The translations under genes and the position numbers were made by a program. A stretch of 43,543 nt of DNA from Methanomassiliicoccaceae archaeon UBA472 (lineage in GTDB: Archaea; Thermoplasmatota; Thermoplasmata; Methanomassiliicoccales; UBA472): the NCBI GenBank assembly GCA_002497075.1, contig DAML01000019.1, positions 1-43,543 on the forward strand, given 5' to 3'. Below, in pieces: positions 22,778-30,899 of this stretch. Under the pieces are notes generated by a model. That model saw only the letters and a list, made by a program, of their open reading frames with translations, was not told the origin of the DNA and searched no databases. Position 1 is the stretch's first letter. Each line of letters opens with the position of its first letter.

Positions 22778-24016
22778 ATGAGCGCAGGTTCCAAGTTCAG
22801 CGGGAGGAAAGGGGTCAAGGTCCCGGCTCAGGTCAAATGGCTGATTCTTCTCACCTCCTTCAGCTCCATCGGCTACGGTTACCTGACCACCGCCATAGCC
22901 GCCTATCTCCCGGAGCAGGGCGTGGATTCGGGGCAGGTCGGCCTCATCATCGGCCTTTCAGGGCTGGCCATGATCATCAGCGCCATCCCGTTCGGGCTGA
23001 TGTCCGATCGACTAGGGAGGAAGAGGCTTCTACTCTCCGGTCTGGCGCTTCTGCCCCTTTCGATGTTCATCTGCTCCTTCTCCGCCGATCCCCGTCTTTA
23101 CCTGGCGGCGGCAATCATCTCCGGGGTGGCCGAGGGGGCTATCCTCTCCACCTGGAACGCCATGATCGCCGACCAGACCACGGTGGACAACCGGGAGATG
23201 GCCTTCTCCATGTCCTTCATCGTCAACGGCGCGCTGAGCGGGCTGGGCTTCGCTTTGCCGTTCGTGTTTCCCTGGATAATGGACCTCGGCGGATGGTCGT
23301 CGGAGCAGCTGCACTCCTGGACCTTCATGCTACTGGGCTTCGTGACCTTGATGGCGCCGGTGACCGTCCACCGCCTGCTCAGGAACTACCAGGACACCGC
23401 TCCCTCGGCGAGATTGCGCCGGGGCACGTTCCTCAAGGAGAGGAGCAAGAAGACCCTTCTGCGCTTCTCGATAAACAACACCCTGATCGGGCTGGGCGCC
23501 GGTCTGATAATACCTCTGATACCCACCTGGTTCTTCCTCCGGTACGGCATCCCGGACTCCTATTCCGGGCCGTTGCTTGCCTTGTCCTCCCTTTCCATCG
23601 GCGTGGCGGCCATATTCAGCCCCCGCCTGGCGCATCGCTACGGGCAGGTCCCGGCCATCGTGATGACCCAGGGCTTCTCCACCATATTCATGCTGGCCAT
23701 CCCTTTCATGCCGGGAGCCATCTGGGCCGGGGCGGTGTATCTCATCCGCTCGGCCATGATGAACATGGCCGGACCTATCATGGACTCCTACCTCATGGGC
23801 ATAGTGGACAAGGAGGACCGTGGACTCGCGAGCGCCATCAACTCCATCGTGTGGAGGGTCCCCAACAGCGTCACCACCGTGATCGGAGGGGCCATGCTTG
23901 CCGCCGGTTATTTCGCCCTGCCGTTCGTGCTGGCCGCGCTGATATACTTAGGCGCGGTCACCGCCTTCTGGTTCAACTTCCGCAGCGTCAAGGTTTATGA
24001 GGAATCCCCGTCCTGA
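22778..24016 (+). CDS. MFS transporter (DHA1-like exporter)
   Basis: A 412-residue, 12-helix major facilitator. The loop between TM2 and TM3 reads GLMSDRLGRKRLLLSG, the canonical MFS motif A with Asp and Arg residues in place. The architecture fits drug/H+ antiporters, but no substrate can be named. The start ATG 22778 has a strong GGGAGGTGAGAG ribosome site. It is transcribed divergently from the hemerythrin-rubredoxin gene across a region with a perfect palindrome, so its control could be linked to redox or oxygen stress; that link is inference only. Confidence 0.9.
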   Translation: MSAGSKFSGRKGVKVPAQVKWLILLTSFSSIGYGYLTTAIAAYLPEQGVDSGQVGLIIGLSGLAMIISAIPFGLMSDRLGRKRLLLSGLALLPLSMFICSFSADPRLYLAAAIISGVAEGAILSTWNAMIADQTTVDNREMAFSMSFIVNGALSGLGFALPFVFPWIMDLGGWSSEQLHSWTFMLLGFVTLMAPVTVHRLLRNYQDTAPSARLRRGTFLKERSKKTLLRFSINNTLIGLGAGLIIPLIPTWFFLRYGIPDSYSGPLLALSSLSIGVAAIFSPRLAHRYGQVPAIVMTQGFSTIFMLAIPFMPGAIWAGAVYLIRSAMMNMAGPIMDSYLMGIVDKEDRGLASAINSIVWRVPNSVTTVIGGAMLAAGYFALPFVLAALIYLGAVTAFWFNFRSVKVYEESPS

Positions 24017-24027
24017 GCTTGGCAAAG

Positions 24028-24036
24028 TTATATTTC
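24028..24036 (+). promoter_or_regulatory. TATA-like promoter of the GYD gene
   Basis: GTTATATTT lies 32-40 bp upstream of ATG 24068. It would start transcription near 24058, just before the GGGGGAAAA ribosome site. Confidence 0.5.
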
Positions 24037-24067
24037 ATGGCAATGCCCAAGTTACTACGGGGGAAAA

Positions 24068-24358
24068 ATGAGCACATACGTGGTAATGTCGAAACTGACC
24101 CAGGAGGGACGCAAGACCCTCAAGAGCAGGCCGGAGCGTTTGAAAGAGGTGAACCAGGAGATCACCAAGATGGGGGCCACGGTCATCCAACAGTACGCCC
24201 TACTAGGAAAGTACGATTTCATAAACATCCTGGAGGCGCCGGACAACGAAACCGTGGTCAAGATCATGGTGTCCCTGGGGTCCCGCGGGACGCTGGAGAC
24301 GGTGACCCTGGCGGCTATCCCGATCGAGGAGTTCCTGCAGGCCTTGAAGGACGAGTGA
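24068..24358 (+). CDS. GYD-domain protein
   Basis: A 96-residue ferredoxin-like-fold protein of the GYD family. The family-naming region reads LLGKYDFINILEAPDNETVVKI, with the conserved K-Y-D. It otherwise follows the usual layout: an N-terminal YVVMSKLTQEGRKTLK, then a helix with RPERLKEVNQEI, and an end such as TVTLAAIPIEEFLQ. Function of the family is unknown; the fold resembles dimeric alpha-beta barrel proteins. It has its own TATA box and a GGGGGA ribosome site and is convergent with the CPA2 antiporter gene. Confidence 0.9.
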   Translation: MSTYVVMSKLTQEGRKTLKSRPERLKEVNQEITKMGATVIQQYALLGKYDFINILEAPDNETVVKIMVSLGSRGTLETVTLAAIPIEEFLQALKDE

Positions 24359-24386
24359 GGGGCAGGCGCGATTCCCGCGCCATTCC

Positions 24387-26153
24387 TTATTCCTTGGGCC
24401 TATCCGCACGGCCGCTCCCGGTGACCATCTCCAGGAACCGCACGTACGAGTTCCTCAGGGCGTCCCAGGCCAGTATGGCCACCACCGCCACCACTATGAC
24501 GATGATGATGAACAGCAGGGGGGTGGTGACCAGCCCGGCAGGCACGAACGGTACCATCAGCGCCAGCACTAGCAGGAACATGACGATCTCGCCGAGGTCG
24601 ATGAACATGCGGTACACGTTCTTCCGGTTGCCCTCGGCTATGCGGTGGGAGCGCATGGCCATGTCCGTCAACGAGGTGGACACCTTCTTCAGGTGGCGGT
24701 AGACGCTGACCACCGCTGGCGATATGGCGAGCAGCATGATGAAGAGCAGGGCGGCGCCGGGCAGCACTCCTAGATCGCCCGCGGCGTTCTCGACCGCCGC
24801 GTTCACCCCGCTCACCAGGTTGAACACCAGCAGGACGAGCACGATATAGAGGTAATCAACGAAGATCCTGGTGAGGTGGCCGCTCAACTTTCTGCGGTCA
24901 TCGGACATCATGACGTTCCGGGCGGTGGCGGCCTCCTTGACCGAGTCCATCCGGACCAGGGCGGAGCGGATCTTGGCTGGCGTGACACGCGCGAGTCCGG
25001 AATATATCTGGACCTGGAACTTTGAGGATAACGGGAGGGTGATCATGGTGATCAGCGCCGCCCCTATGACCGAGGAGTACAGCTCCTGTGACAGCAGTCC
25101 CGCGTCCAGGGCGATCTTGGAGATGATGAAGGCGAACTCCCCCATGGCCAGCAGCGATATGCCCACCACGAAGCTGTCCTTGATCTTGAAGCCGAACATG
25201 TAGGTGGCGATGCTCACGGCCACCATCTTGCCGACGATGAACAGGGCGGCGATGCTCACCACCAAAGCCAGATTTTCCAGGATCAGGCGGGGGTCGATCT
25301 GGAGGCCGATGGAAATGAAGAATACGGCCATGAACAGCTCCTTCACCGGGATGACCTTGGCCTTGATCCTCTCGCTGTAGAGGGACATGGAGACGATGAG
25401 ACCCATCAGGAAAGGCCCGATGGCTATGGAGAGGCCCACGGACGACGACAGGAGGGCCATGGTGAAGGCCATTCCCACCGCCACGATGAACACCATCTCC
25501 GAAGGGTAGCGGTCCCCGATGCGGTCCATGATGCGGGGGATGAAGGCCAGGCCCAGCATGATCGCCAGTCCGAAGAAGATTATCAGACCGATGACCATGT
25601 TGATCGTCGAACCGAGCGCCGGGGAGTCCCCAGCCAGCAGCGGGGCGGCCATGGAGAGTATGATGACCTGCCCCACGTCCTCGAAGACGGTGATGCTCAT
25701 GATGGCCGTGGCCTGCTCCCCGCCAATGGTCCTGCTGGCCTGCAGCACTCCGACGACCACCGCCGTGCTGGTGCCGGATATTATGGCGCCCAGGAATATC
25801 GAGGCGGTGCTTCCCAGACCCATGGCCATGCCGCCGAGGTAGCCGACGATGACCACCAGGGTCATTTCCAAAGTGACTATGAGCACCAGCCTGGAGCCGA
25901 CGCGCTTAAGCTTCGACGCGCTCTGCTCCAGCCCTATCCAGAACATCAGCATCACGATGCCGATGTTCGATAGTACCATCACCGTGGTCTGCTCCACCCA
26001 GAGCTGGGGGAACATGGTCGGGCCGAGAATTATGCCGGCGGTCAGGTAGCCCAGGATCGGGGGCATCCTTATCCTGGCGAACAGGATGGAGCAAAGGCCG
26101 GATATGACCATCAACAAGGTCATGTCCAGAACGATCCTGAGCTCCGCGTCCAT
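24387..26153 (-). CDS. CPA2-family cation/proton antiporter with an extra C-terminal membrane region
   Basis: A 588-residue membrane protein. Residues ~1-390 form the CPA2 (Kef/NapA-like) transport domain, with LGYLTAGIILGP, the discontinuous-helix region IISGTSTAVVVGVL, the acidic pair in TVFEDVGQV where the ion-binding Asp lies, and GPFLMGLIVSMS. No KTN/TrkA nucleotide-binding domain follows. Instead residues ~425-570 add about four hydrophobic helices (IFVDYLYIVLVLLVFN, ALLFIMLLAISPAVV, MFLLVLALMVPFV, LLFIIIVIVVAVVAIL). Na+/H+ or K+/H+ exchange is expected. The extra region may be regulatory. It starts at ATG 26153. Confidence 0.9.
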   Translation of the reverse strand: MDAELRIVLDMTLLMVISGLCSILFARIRMPPILGYLTAGIILGPTMFPQLWVEQTTVMVLSNIGIVMLMFWIGLEQSASKLKRVGSRLVLIVTLEMTLVVIVGYLGGMAMGLGSTASIFLGAIISGTSTAVVVGVLQASRTIGGEQATAIMSITVFEDVGQVIILSMAAPLLAGDSPALGSTINMVIGLIIFFGLAIMLGLAFIPRIMDRIGDRYPSEMVFIVAVGMAFTMALLSSSVGLSIAIGPFLMGLIVSMSLYSERIKAKVIPVKELFMAVFFISIGLQIDPRLILENLALVVSIAALFIVGKMVAVSIATYMFGFKIKDSFVVGISLLAMGEFAFIISKIALDAGLLSQELYSSVIGAALITMITLPLSSKFQVQIYSGLARVTPAKIRSALVRMDSVKEAATARNVMMSDDRRKLSGHLTRIFVDYLYIVLVLLVFNLVSGVNAAVENAAGDLGVLPGAALLFIMLLAISPAVVSVYRHLKKVSTSLTDMAMRSHRIAEGNRKNVYRMFIDLGEIVMFLLVLALMVPFVPAGLVTTPLLFIIIVIVVAVVAILAWDALRNSYVRFLEMVTGSGRADRPKE

Positions 26154-26177
26154 GCTAATCAGAAAATGGGCATGCTA

Positions 26178-26612
26178 CTAAAGGTTTATTGAAGCGGCAT
26201 CAGACCCACCACCGTCCGCTCTGTTCGTCCTCAGCCATTCGTTGCATAGCTCCGCCCATTCGCACTCCCCGCATACCAGGCGGATGTCGTCAAGGGCGAG
26301 CAAACGTTCCCGAACCATGCTCAGGAGGGGACGTGCCGGGAACGTTCCCTCTTCCGGCAGGCTAAGGAAAAGCGCGGCCGAACGGTCCTTCTCAACCACC
26401 GAATCGTGGTCCTTGCACAGGCCTCGGACGGCGTTGGGGCAATGCGAACATATGTCGTCGCAGCTGATATCCAGACGTATGACCAGTTCGTCCGGGCAGC
26501 GGAGCATGGAAACAACCTCCTCCATGTTGGCCACGAAACGATAATCGTAACCGCGGCCGTCGAAGGTGCGGGTGCAGAACAAATGATGATGCCGAAGCCG
26601 TACCTCTTTCAT
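26178..26612 (-). CDS. DUF1284 family protein (putative iron-sulfur binding)
   Basis: A 144-residue protein with the DUF1284 hallmark start VRLRHHHLFCTRTFDGRGYD and later cysteines in CDDICSHCPNAVRGLC and VCGECEWAELC. About eight cysteines point to one or two Fe-S clusters or a zinc site. The family is found mainly in archaea and clostridia and has no established role. It lies 24 bp downstream of the CPA2 gene's start, on the same strand but upstream in transcription order, so the two may be co-transcribed. The ribosome site before ATG 26612 is weak. Confidence 0.85.
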   Translation of the reverse strand: MKEVRLRHHHLFCTRTFDGRGYDYRFVANMEEVVSMLRCPDELVIRLDISCDDICSHCPNAVRGLCKDHDSVVEKDRSAALFLSLPEEGTFPARPLLSMVRERLLALDDIRLVCGECEWAELCNEWLRTNRADGGGSDAASINL

Positions 26613-26657
26613 GTTCGCCCATAACGTATGATGCCGCGCCTATTCATCATTACCTTC

Positions 26658-27047
26658 TCAGGAGGATTCATCGTCCTCCAGCTGGCAAACGGCCTGGGCC
26701 AGCTTCCCGGCGTTCTCCCTCCACAGGTGGATGGAGTCTGCTACCGGAGGCGCTTTCCCGATCGGAATGGCCTTCGCCCTGATCAGGTCTATGAGGCGGT
26801 CGTAGTAGTTGACAAGGTCGCAGACCATCCAGCTCTGCCCCCTTATCGCTTCCAGGTTCCCTACGGTCATGAGCTGTTCCAGCCATACCAGCTCCTTGTC
26901 CATGTTCTTGAAGGCCGCGCCCATCGCCGCGGCATGGCCTACATCGTGTCCGATATCGTAGAAGCTCTTCATTTCCAGGGCGGCCATCAATCTGCGCAGA
27001 TCCCTTCTGGCCGACCTACAGACATGTATGGATTGGTCGAGGTCCAC
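26658..27047 (-). CDS. Uncharacterised helical protein
   Basis: About 129 residues, almost all predicted helix, with no signal peptide or membrane segment. I do not recognise a family. Visible points are a His/Asp-rich patch SFYDIGHDVGHAAAMGAAF and a Trp/Tyr-containing helix SWMVCDLVNYYDRLIDLIRAKA. The overall look is a four-helix bundle, but metal binding is speculation. The start is GTG 27047 or GTG 27056; a GGAGG motif just upstream favours 27047. It lies between DUF1284 and DUF998 on the same strand with gaps of about 45-65 bp. Confidence 0.6.
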   Translation of the reverse strand: MDLDQSIHVCRSARRDLRRLMAALEMKSFYDIGHDVGHAAAMGAAFKNMDKELVWLEQLMTVGNLEAIRGQSWMVCDLVNYYDRLIDLIRAKAIPIGKAPPVADSIHLWRENAGKLAQAVCQLEDDESS

Positions 27048-27110
27048 AGGAACCACCCTCCGCTAATTACTAGCGGATGGCGGGTAATCTATCTTTCGCT
27101 GCGCAGCGCC

Positions 27111-27740
27111 CTAGGGGCGATTGCAGGACATCCGCGACCTGGAACGGTCGGGGCCGCTGTTCATGAGGTATCCGCCAAAGCCGATGGCCCAGACCATGTT
27201 GGCGTAGGCCACCCATCGTTCCATCCCGCCCTCGCCCAACGGACCGAAGGGTTCTCCCCCCCACATGGCGGTGAACAGCACCAGCGAGATCAGGCTGATG
27301 GTTCCCAGGAACATGGAAATGTACTTGAACGGCGAATCGGCGGTCCTTCCGGCCATGAGCGCGGTCACGGCCCCACCGCCGAAGGCCATCAGGGCGGCTA
27401 TGTAATGCGGTATTCCAGTATAGACCGGGAATATGCCCACTCCGACAGCGCCTACGCCCATGAGGAAAGCGGGAACGGTGACCGATCGGGACAGACCCGC
27501 ATGGCGAAGCAGAATGGCCGTCAAGGAGTACATGACCCCGCCCACGATCATCGTCGCGTTGAATATGGTCGCCGAGGGCTCCTCCCAGGCCAGGTCGCTG
27601 ATGTCATCCTCCCCGGTGTGATAGCCAGGATAAAGAGCCTCTCCGGTGATTATGCCCATCAACACTATGAAAGCGGCCACCATGACCAGCGCGCCGGCCG
27701 TACGGCGGGCCCAGCAAGGGTCCTTGTCTAGCAATCCCAT
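27111..27740 (-). CDS. DUF998-family membrane protein
   Basis: A 209-residue membrane protein with about six hydrophobic segments. The signature EALYPGYHTGEDDISDLA after the first helix, and the later GIFPVYTGIPHYIAALMAF, are typical of the DUF998 family found in archaea and actinobacteria. No biochemical role is known. ATG 27740 follows a TATA-like CGTTATTAGC (27762-27771, read on the minus strand) at leaderless distance; an upstream TTG in frame is less likely. It ends in TAG. Confidence 0.82.
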   Translation of the reverse strand: MGLLDKDPCWARRTAGALVMVAAFIVLMGIITGEALYPGYHTGEDDISDLAWEEPSATIFNATMIVGGVMYSLTAILLRHAGLSRSVTVPAFLMGVGAVGVGIFPVYTGIPHYIAALMAFGGGAVTALMAGRTADSPFKYISMFLGTISLISLVLFTAMWGGEPFGPLGEGGMERWVAYANMVWAIGFGGYLMNSGPDRSRSRMSCNRP

Positions 27741-27805
27741 TGGTTCAGGGATTCTCAACCACGTTATTAGCAGGTTGCGGTCCCACCGTATCTTCGGACA
27801 GGCCC

Positions 27806-29515
27806 TTAGTCATCCAACATGGACAGGTCCCCGGTGTCGTGCCCGCCCTCCCTGGCCTTGAGCACCCGACGCATGATCTTGCCGGAGCGCGTTTTCGGCA
27901 GGGATTCCACGAACTCGATCTCCCTGGGATACGCGTAATACGCTAACCGGACCCGCACGAAGTTGGTGATATCCTCTCTCAGGCGCTCCGAGGGTTCGTT
28001 TCCCGGACGGAGCACGATGAACGCTTTCACGATCTCCCCGCGCAGCTCGTCCGGCTTGCCGACGACGGCCGACTCGGCCACCGCCGGATGCTCGATCAGC
28101 GCCGACTCCACCTCGAAAGGCCCCAGCCTTTCGCCTGATGTTTTTATGACATCGTCCGCCCGGCCCAGGAACCAGATGTAACCATCCTCGTCCTTGTAGG
28201 CCTGATCTCCCGAAGCGTACCAGCCGGGGACGTAGAAGTACTCGCGGTACTTTGTCACGTTTCCCCAGATCCCGGTCATCATGGACGGCCAGCCAGGTCG
28301 CAGGGCCAGGAAGCCTTCCTTTCCCGACGGCAGTTCCACGCCGTTCTCGTCCACTATGGCCGCCACGACGCCGGGGACCGCCTTGCCCATGGACCCCGGC
28401 CGCACGGTCATGCACGGGAAGTTGGATATGCACGGCGCTCCCGTCTCCGTCTGCCACCAGTTGTCATGTATGCGGCGCTTGAGCACCTCCATGCCCCAAC
28501 GGACCACATGCGGATTTAGCGGCTCGCCGGCGGAGCACATGTGCCTGAGGGATGAAAGATCGAACTCCCTGACCACCTCGTCCCCGGCCTTCATGAGCAT
28601 TCTCAGCGCTGTCGGGGCGGTGAACCACACGGTGACCTTGAACCGGTCTATCAGCGAATACCAGGCACGGGCGTCAAAACGCCCTTCGAAGGAGATTATA
28701 GTTATCCCTAGGTACCACGGCCCGAAGATGCCCATGGACGTCCCGGTGACCCAGCCGGGGTCGGCGGTGCACCAGAAGATGTCACCCTCGCGCAGGTCGG
28801 AGACGTACTTGGCCCCGGACAGCTGCTGAAACATGGCCCGGTGCGGGAGGACGACGCCTTTCGGCTTTCCGGTGGACCCGGAGGTGTAGTGGATGATGTA
28901 CGGCTCGTCCGGACGCATGTCCTCGGTCTTGAAATCCGGTGATCCTGAATGAAGGAGCTGTGAATACGGGACAGCGTTCCCCGGGCAGTTGTCACCGATG
29001 CATACTACCACGGGGGTGGGCGAGGTGTCCTTGAGCACCGGGGTGATCCTCTCAAACAGATACGGGGAAGTGACGATCGCCGACGGGGAACCGTCCTGCA
29101 GGCGGTCCTTGACGGCCTCTGGTCCTAGCGCGGAGAACAAAGGGCAGGCGATGGCGCCCAGCTTCGCTATGCCGATAATTGAGATGAACAGCTCGGAACG
29201 GCGGTCCAGATAAACGAAGATGCGGTCCCCTCTCTTGATGCCCAGCCGGCGCAGGCCGTCGGCGAACTTGCTGGATGAGCGTGAGATATCGCCGAAGGTG
29301 AGGGAATGCACCTCCCCGTTGGCGCGCACGGAGTGAATGGCCACCTTTTCCGGGTGCTCCCGAGCGTGGCGGTCGACCGCTTCCGCGGCCACGTTGTAAG
29401 GACCGCCCCGAGACCAGTCGAACTCACAGTTCAGGGATGCCCAGTTGAAAGCATCGTACGCTTCCTGATGGTCCCGCAGGTTGCCGGTGCCGGTCGGTGG
29501 TATCTCCTCTGCCAT
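27806..29515 (-). CDS. acsA: Acetyl-CoA synthetase, AMP-forming
   Basis: A 569-residue acyl-adenylate-forming enzyme that makes acetyl-CoA from acetate, ATP and CoA. Motifs: P-loop YTSGSTGKPKGVV, WCTADPGWVTGTSMGIFGP, HDNWWQTETG (the Trp that restricts the acyl pocket to acetate or propionate), YASGDQAYKDEDGYIWFLGRADDVIKTSGERLGP (hinge region), and the catalytic lysine in KTRSGKIMRRVLKA, the usual site of lysine acetylation control. The length matches the shorter B. subtilis-type AcsA. ATG 29515 lies about 40 bp from a clear TATA box. It appears monocistronic. Confidence 0.94.
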   Translation of the reverse strand: MAEEIPPTGTGNLRDHQEAYDAFNWASLNCEFDWSRGGPYNVAAEAVDRHAREHPEKVAIHSVRANGEVHSLTFGDISRSSSKFADGLRRLGIKRGDRIFVYLDRRSELFISIIGIAKLGAIACPLFSALGPEAVKDRLQDGSPSAIVTSPYLFERITPVLKDTSPTPVVVCIGDNCPGNAVPYSQLLHSGSPDFKTEDMRPDEPYIIHYTSGSTGKPKGVVLPHRAMFQQLSGAKYVSDLREGDIFWCTADPGWVTGTSMGIFGPWYLGITIISFEGRFDARAWYSLIDRFKVTVWFTAPTALRMLMKAGDEVVREFDLSSLRHMCSAGEPLNPHVVRWGMEVLKRRIHDNWWQTETGAPCISNFPCMTVRPGSMGKAVPGVVAAIVDENGVELPSGKEGFLALRPGWPSMMTGIWGNVTKYREYFYVPGWYASGDQAYKDEDGYIWFLGRADDVIKTSGERLGPFEVESALIEHPAVAESAVVGKPDELRGEIVKAFIVLRPGNEPSERLREDITNFVRVRLAYYAYPREIEFVESLPKTRSGKIMRRVLKAREGGHDTGDLSMLDD

Positions 29516-29553
29516 CTGTCCGCTTCCGTGGCTTGCGGGTTAACAGTATTACC

Positions 29554-29562
29554 GTATAAAAT
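29554..29562 (-). promoter_or_regulatory. TATA box of acsA
   Basis: GTATAAAAT on the plus strand (ATTTTATAC in the reading direction) sits 39-47 bp upstream of ATG 29515, giving a predicted leader of about 16 nt. The remaining non-coding DNA to about 29750 shows no gene or RNA I can recognise. Confidence 0.6.
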
Positions 29563-29750
29563 CTAACAGGTCAAGCTTCGGGTGAGCAGAAAGAATGTTC
29601 AAACGGCCGATGGTTGGATGATTGATATGGTGGTGAGAAGCGGCACAATGCCGGTCCAGGAGCAGGGGCGACTCTGGGCCAGATGCCTTTTGGAAATTGT
29701 ACTCCGTGCAACGACTTTGCATCGAGGTGTAAAAGCGCCCCGTGACCGCC

Positions 29751-29760
29751 ATTTATAATA
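29751..29760 (+). promoter_or_regulatory. TATA-like promoter of the interrupted Fn3 gene
   Basis: ATTTATAATA lies 26-35 bp upstream of ATG 29786, at the distance for leaderless transcription. An intact promoter argues that the gene is, or recently was, expressed. Confidence 0.5.
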
Positions 29761-29785
29761 CCCCATCTCGGGAGTAGTATCACAC

Positions 29786-30748
29786 ATGACGGAAGGCGGT
29801 TCCTCCACCCCTTGCCGGAAGGGGGCGTCGGTATTCATTTTCTTGATGTTGATCGCTTCTGCATTGGTCCTGGTCTCAATTCCAGAACCTGCCGAGGGCA
29901 GCCCTCCTTTGGGACGTTCCTACATGAAATGGAGAGTGGAGGTGCTGGACCGCGAAGGCGACGTGGGGAGGAACAACTCCTTGGCCGTGGACGCCGACGG
30001 GGCGGTCCACATCAGCTATTATGAGAGGGGCGTTGGGAACCTAAGGTACGCCGTGGAGAGGTCCGAGCCGACGGGACCTCTGAACCTTTCAGCGGAGGAG
30101 TAGGAAAGTGGCGTGTCGCTAAGCTGGGACGCGCCCCTCTACGAATACGGCTTCCAGGTGACCGGGTATCATATCTACCGGGGCACTTCGGCTGGAAGCG
30201 GGGAGCTGCTGGCCATCGTCGGGAACGTCACCGGGTTCACCGACACCTCCGTCGGGGAGGACACCTACTACTACCGGGTGGCCGCGGTGGACGCCGTTGG
30301 TGCCGGTGAAATGAGCGCGGAAGCGTCGGTCACGGTGGTCTCCCCCAACTCGGTTCCCGATGCTCCAAGGAACCTTAATGCCGAGGCGGGCAACGGTACG
30401 GTGCTGTTGACATGGGACCCACCAGAAGATGATGGGGGGACTCCAATAATCGGTTACAGTCTGTACCGTGGAACCACGGAGGGGGCGGACGTGCTCTGGT
30501 TGAGCGTGGGGAATACGACCTCCTTATTGGACGATAACGTGGAGAACGCCCAGACCTACTATTACCGGGTCAGTGCGGTGAACGCGGCGGGCGAGGGCCC
30601 GGCTTCGGAAGTGGTGCATGCAACTCCGACGGCCGAGGGCGGAGACGACGATGATGGCGACAGCACCATGCTCTACATCATCATCGCCATAATCGCGGTA
30701 GCCGCCATCGCCGGGGTCGCCTTCCTCGTCCTCAGGAAGAAGAGATAA
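29786..30748 (+). pseudogene. Exported repeat/Fn3 membrane-anchored protein interrupted by an in-frame TAG
   Basis: One frame of 321 codons runs from ATG 29786 to TAA 30748 with a single TAG at 30101-30103. Before it lie a signal peptide (about residues 14-38) and one ~46-residue repeat (WRVEVLDREGDVGRNNSLAVD...HISYYERG), plus the first strand of an Fn3 domain. After it the same Fn3 domain continues (GVSLSWDAPLYEYG), followed by a second Fn3 domain, an Asp-rich linker and a membrane helix ending RKKR. The Fn3 alignment across the TAG needs no gap (NLSAEE-X-ESGVSLSWDAP), so only one residue is affected. It is a small relative of the 1748-residue neighbour. Nonsense mutation, sequencing error, or amber decoding or readthrough are the options; TAG is an ordinary stop in about eight other genes here, so a broken gene is likeliest. 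Confidence 0.7.
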
Positions 30749-30847
30749 GCAATCGGCCAAACCTTTTCCTTATTCCTCTCATCGATAGGCAGCGATCATG
30801 CCACGGGTCGAATGACACGATCGGTCTCTGTCCTTCGTTTGGCATTC

Positions 30848-30854
30848 TTTTTTT
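30848..30854 (+). terminator. T-tract terminator after the interrupted Fn3 gene
   Basis: A run of seven T (within CATTCTTTTTTTCG) about 100 bp after the stop, with no strong hairpin. Archaeal RNA polymerase commonly ends at such tracts. Confidence 0.4.
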
Positions 30855-30869
30855 CGCTAGGTCGAGTCA

Positions 30870-30878
30870 TTAAATAAT
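30870..30878 (+). promoter_or_regulatory. TATA box of the large repeat/Fn3 gene
   Basis: TTAAATAAT within CATTAAATAATCC lies 22-30 bp upstream of ATG 30900. Transcription should begin at or within a few bases of the start codon (leaderless). No ribosome site precedes the ATG. Confidence 0.6.
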
Positions 30879-30899
30879 CCTCAGAAAAATGTATTCCCT

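Noticed and set aside
22837..24000. 387-codon plus-strand frame inside the MFS gene
   Set aside because: A second frame of the same strand with Arg/Gly/His-rich, non-membrane translation, while the other frame is a standard MFS protein.
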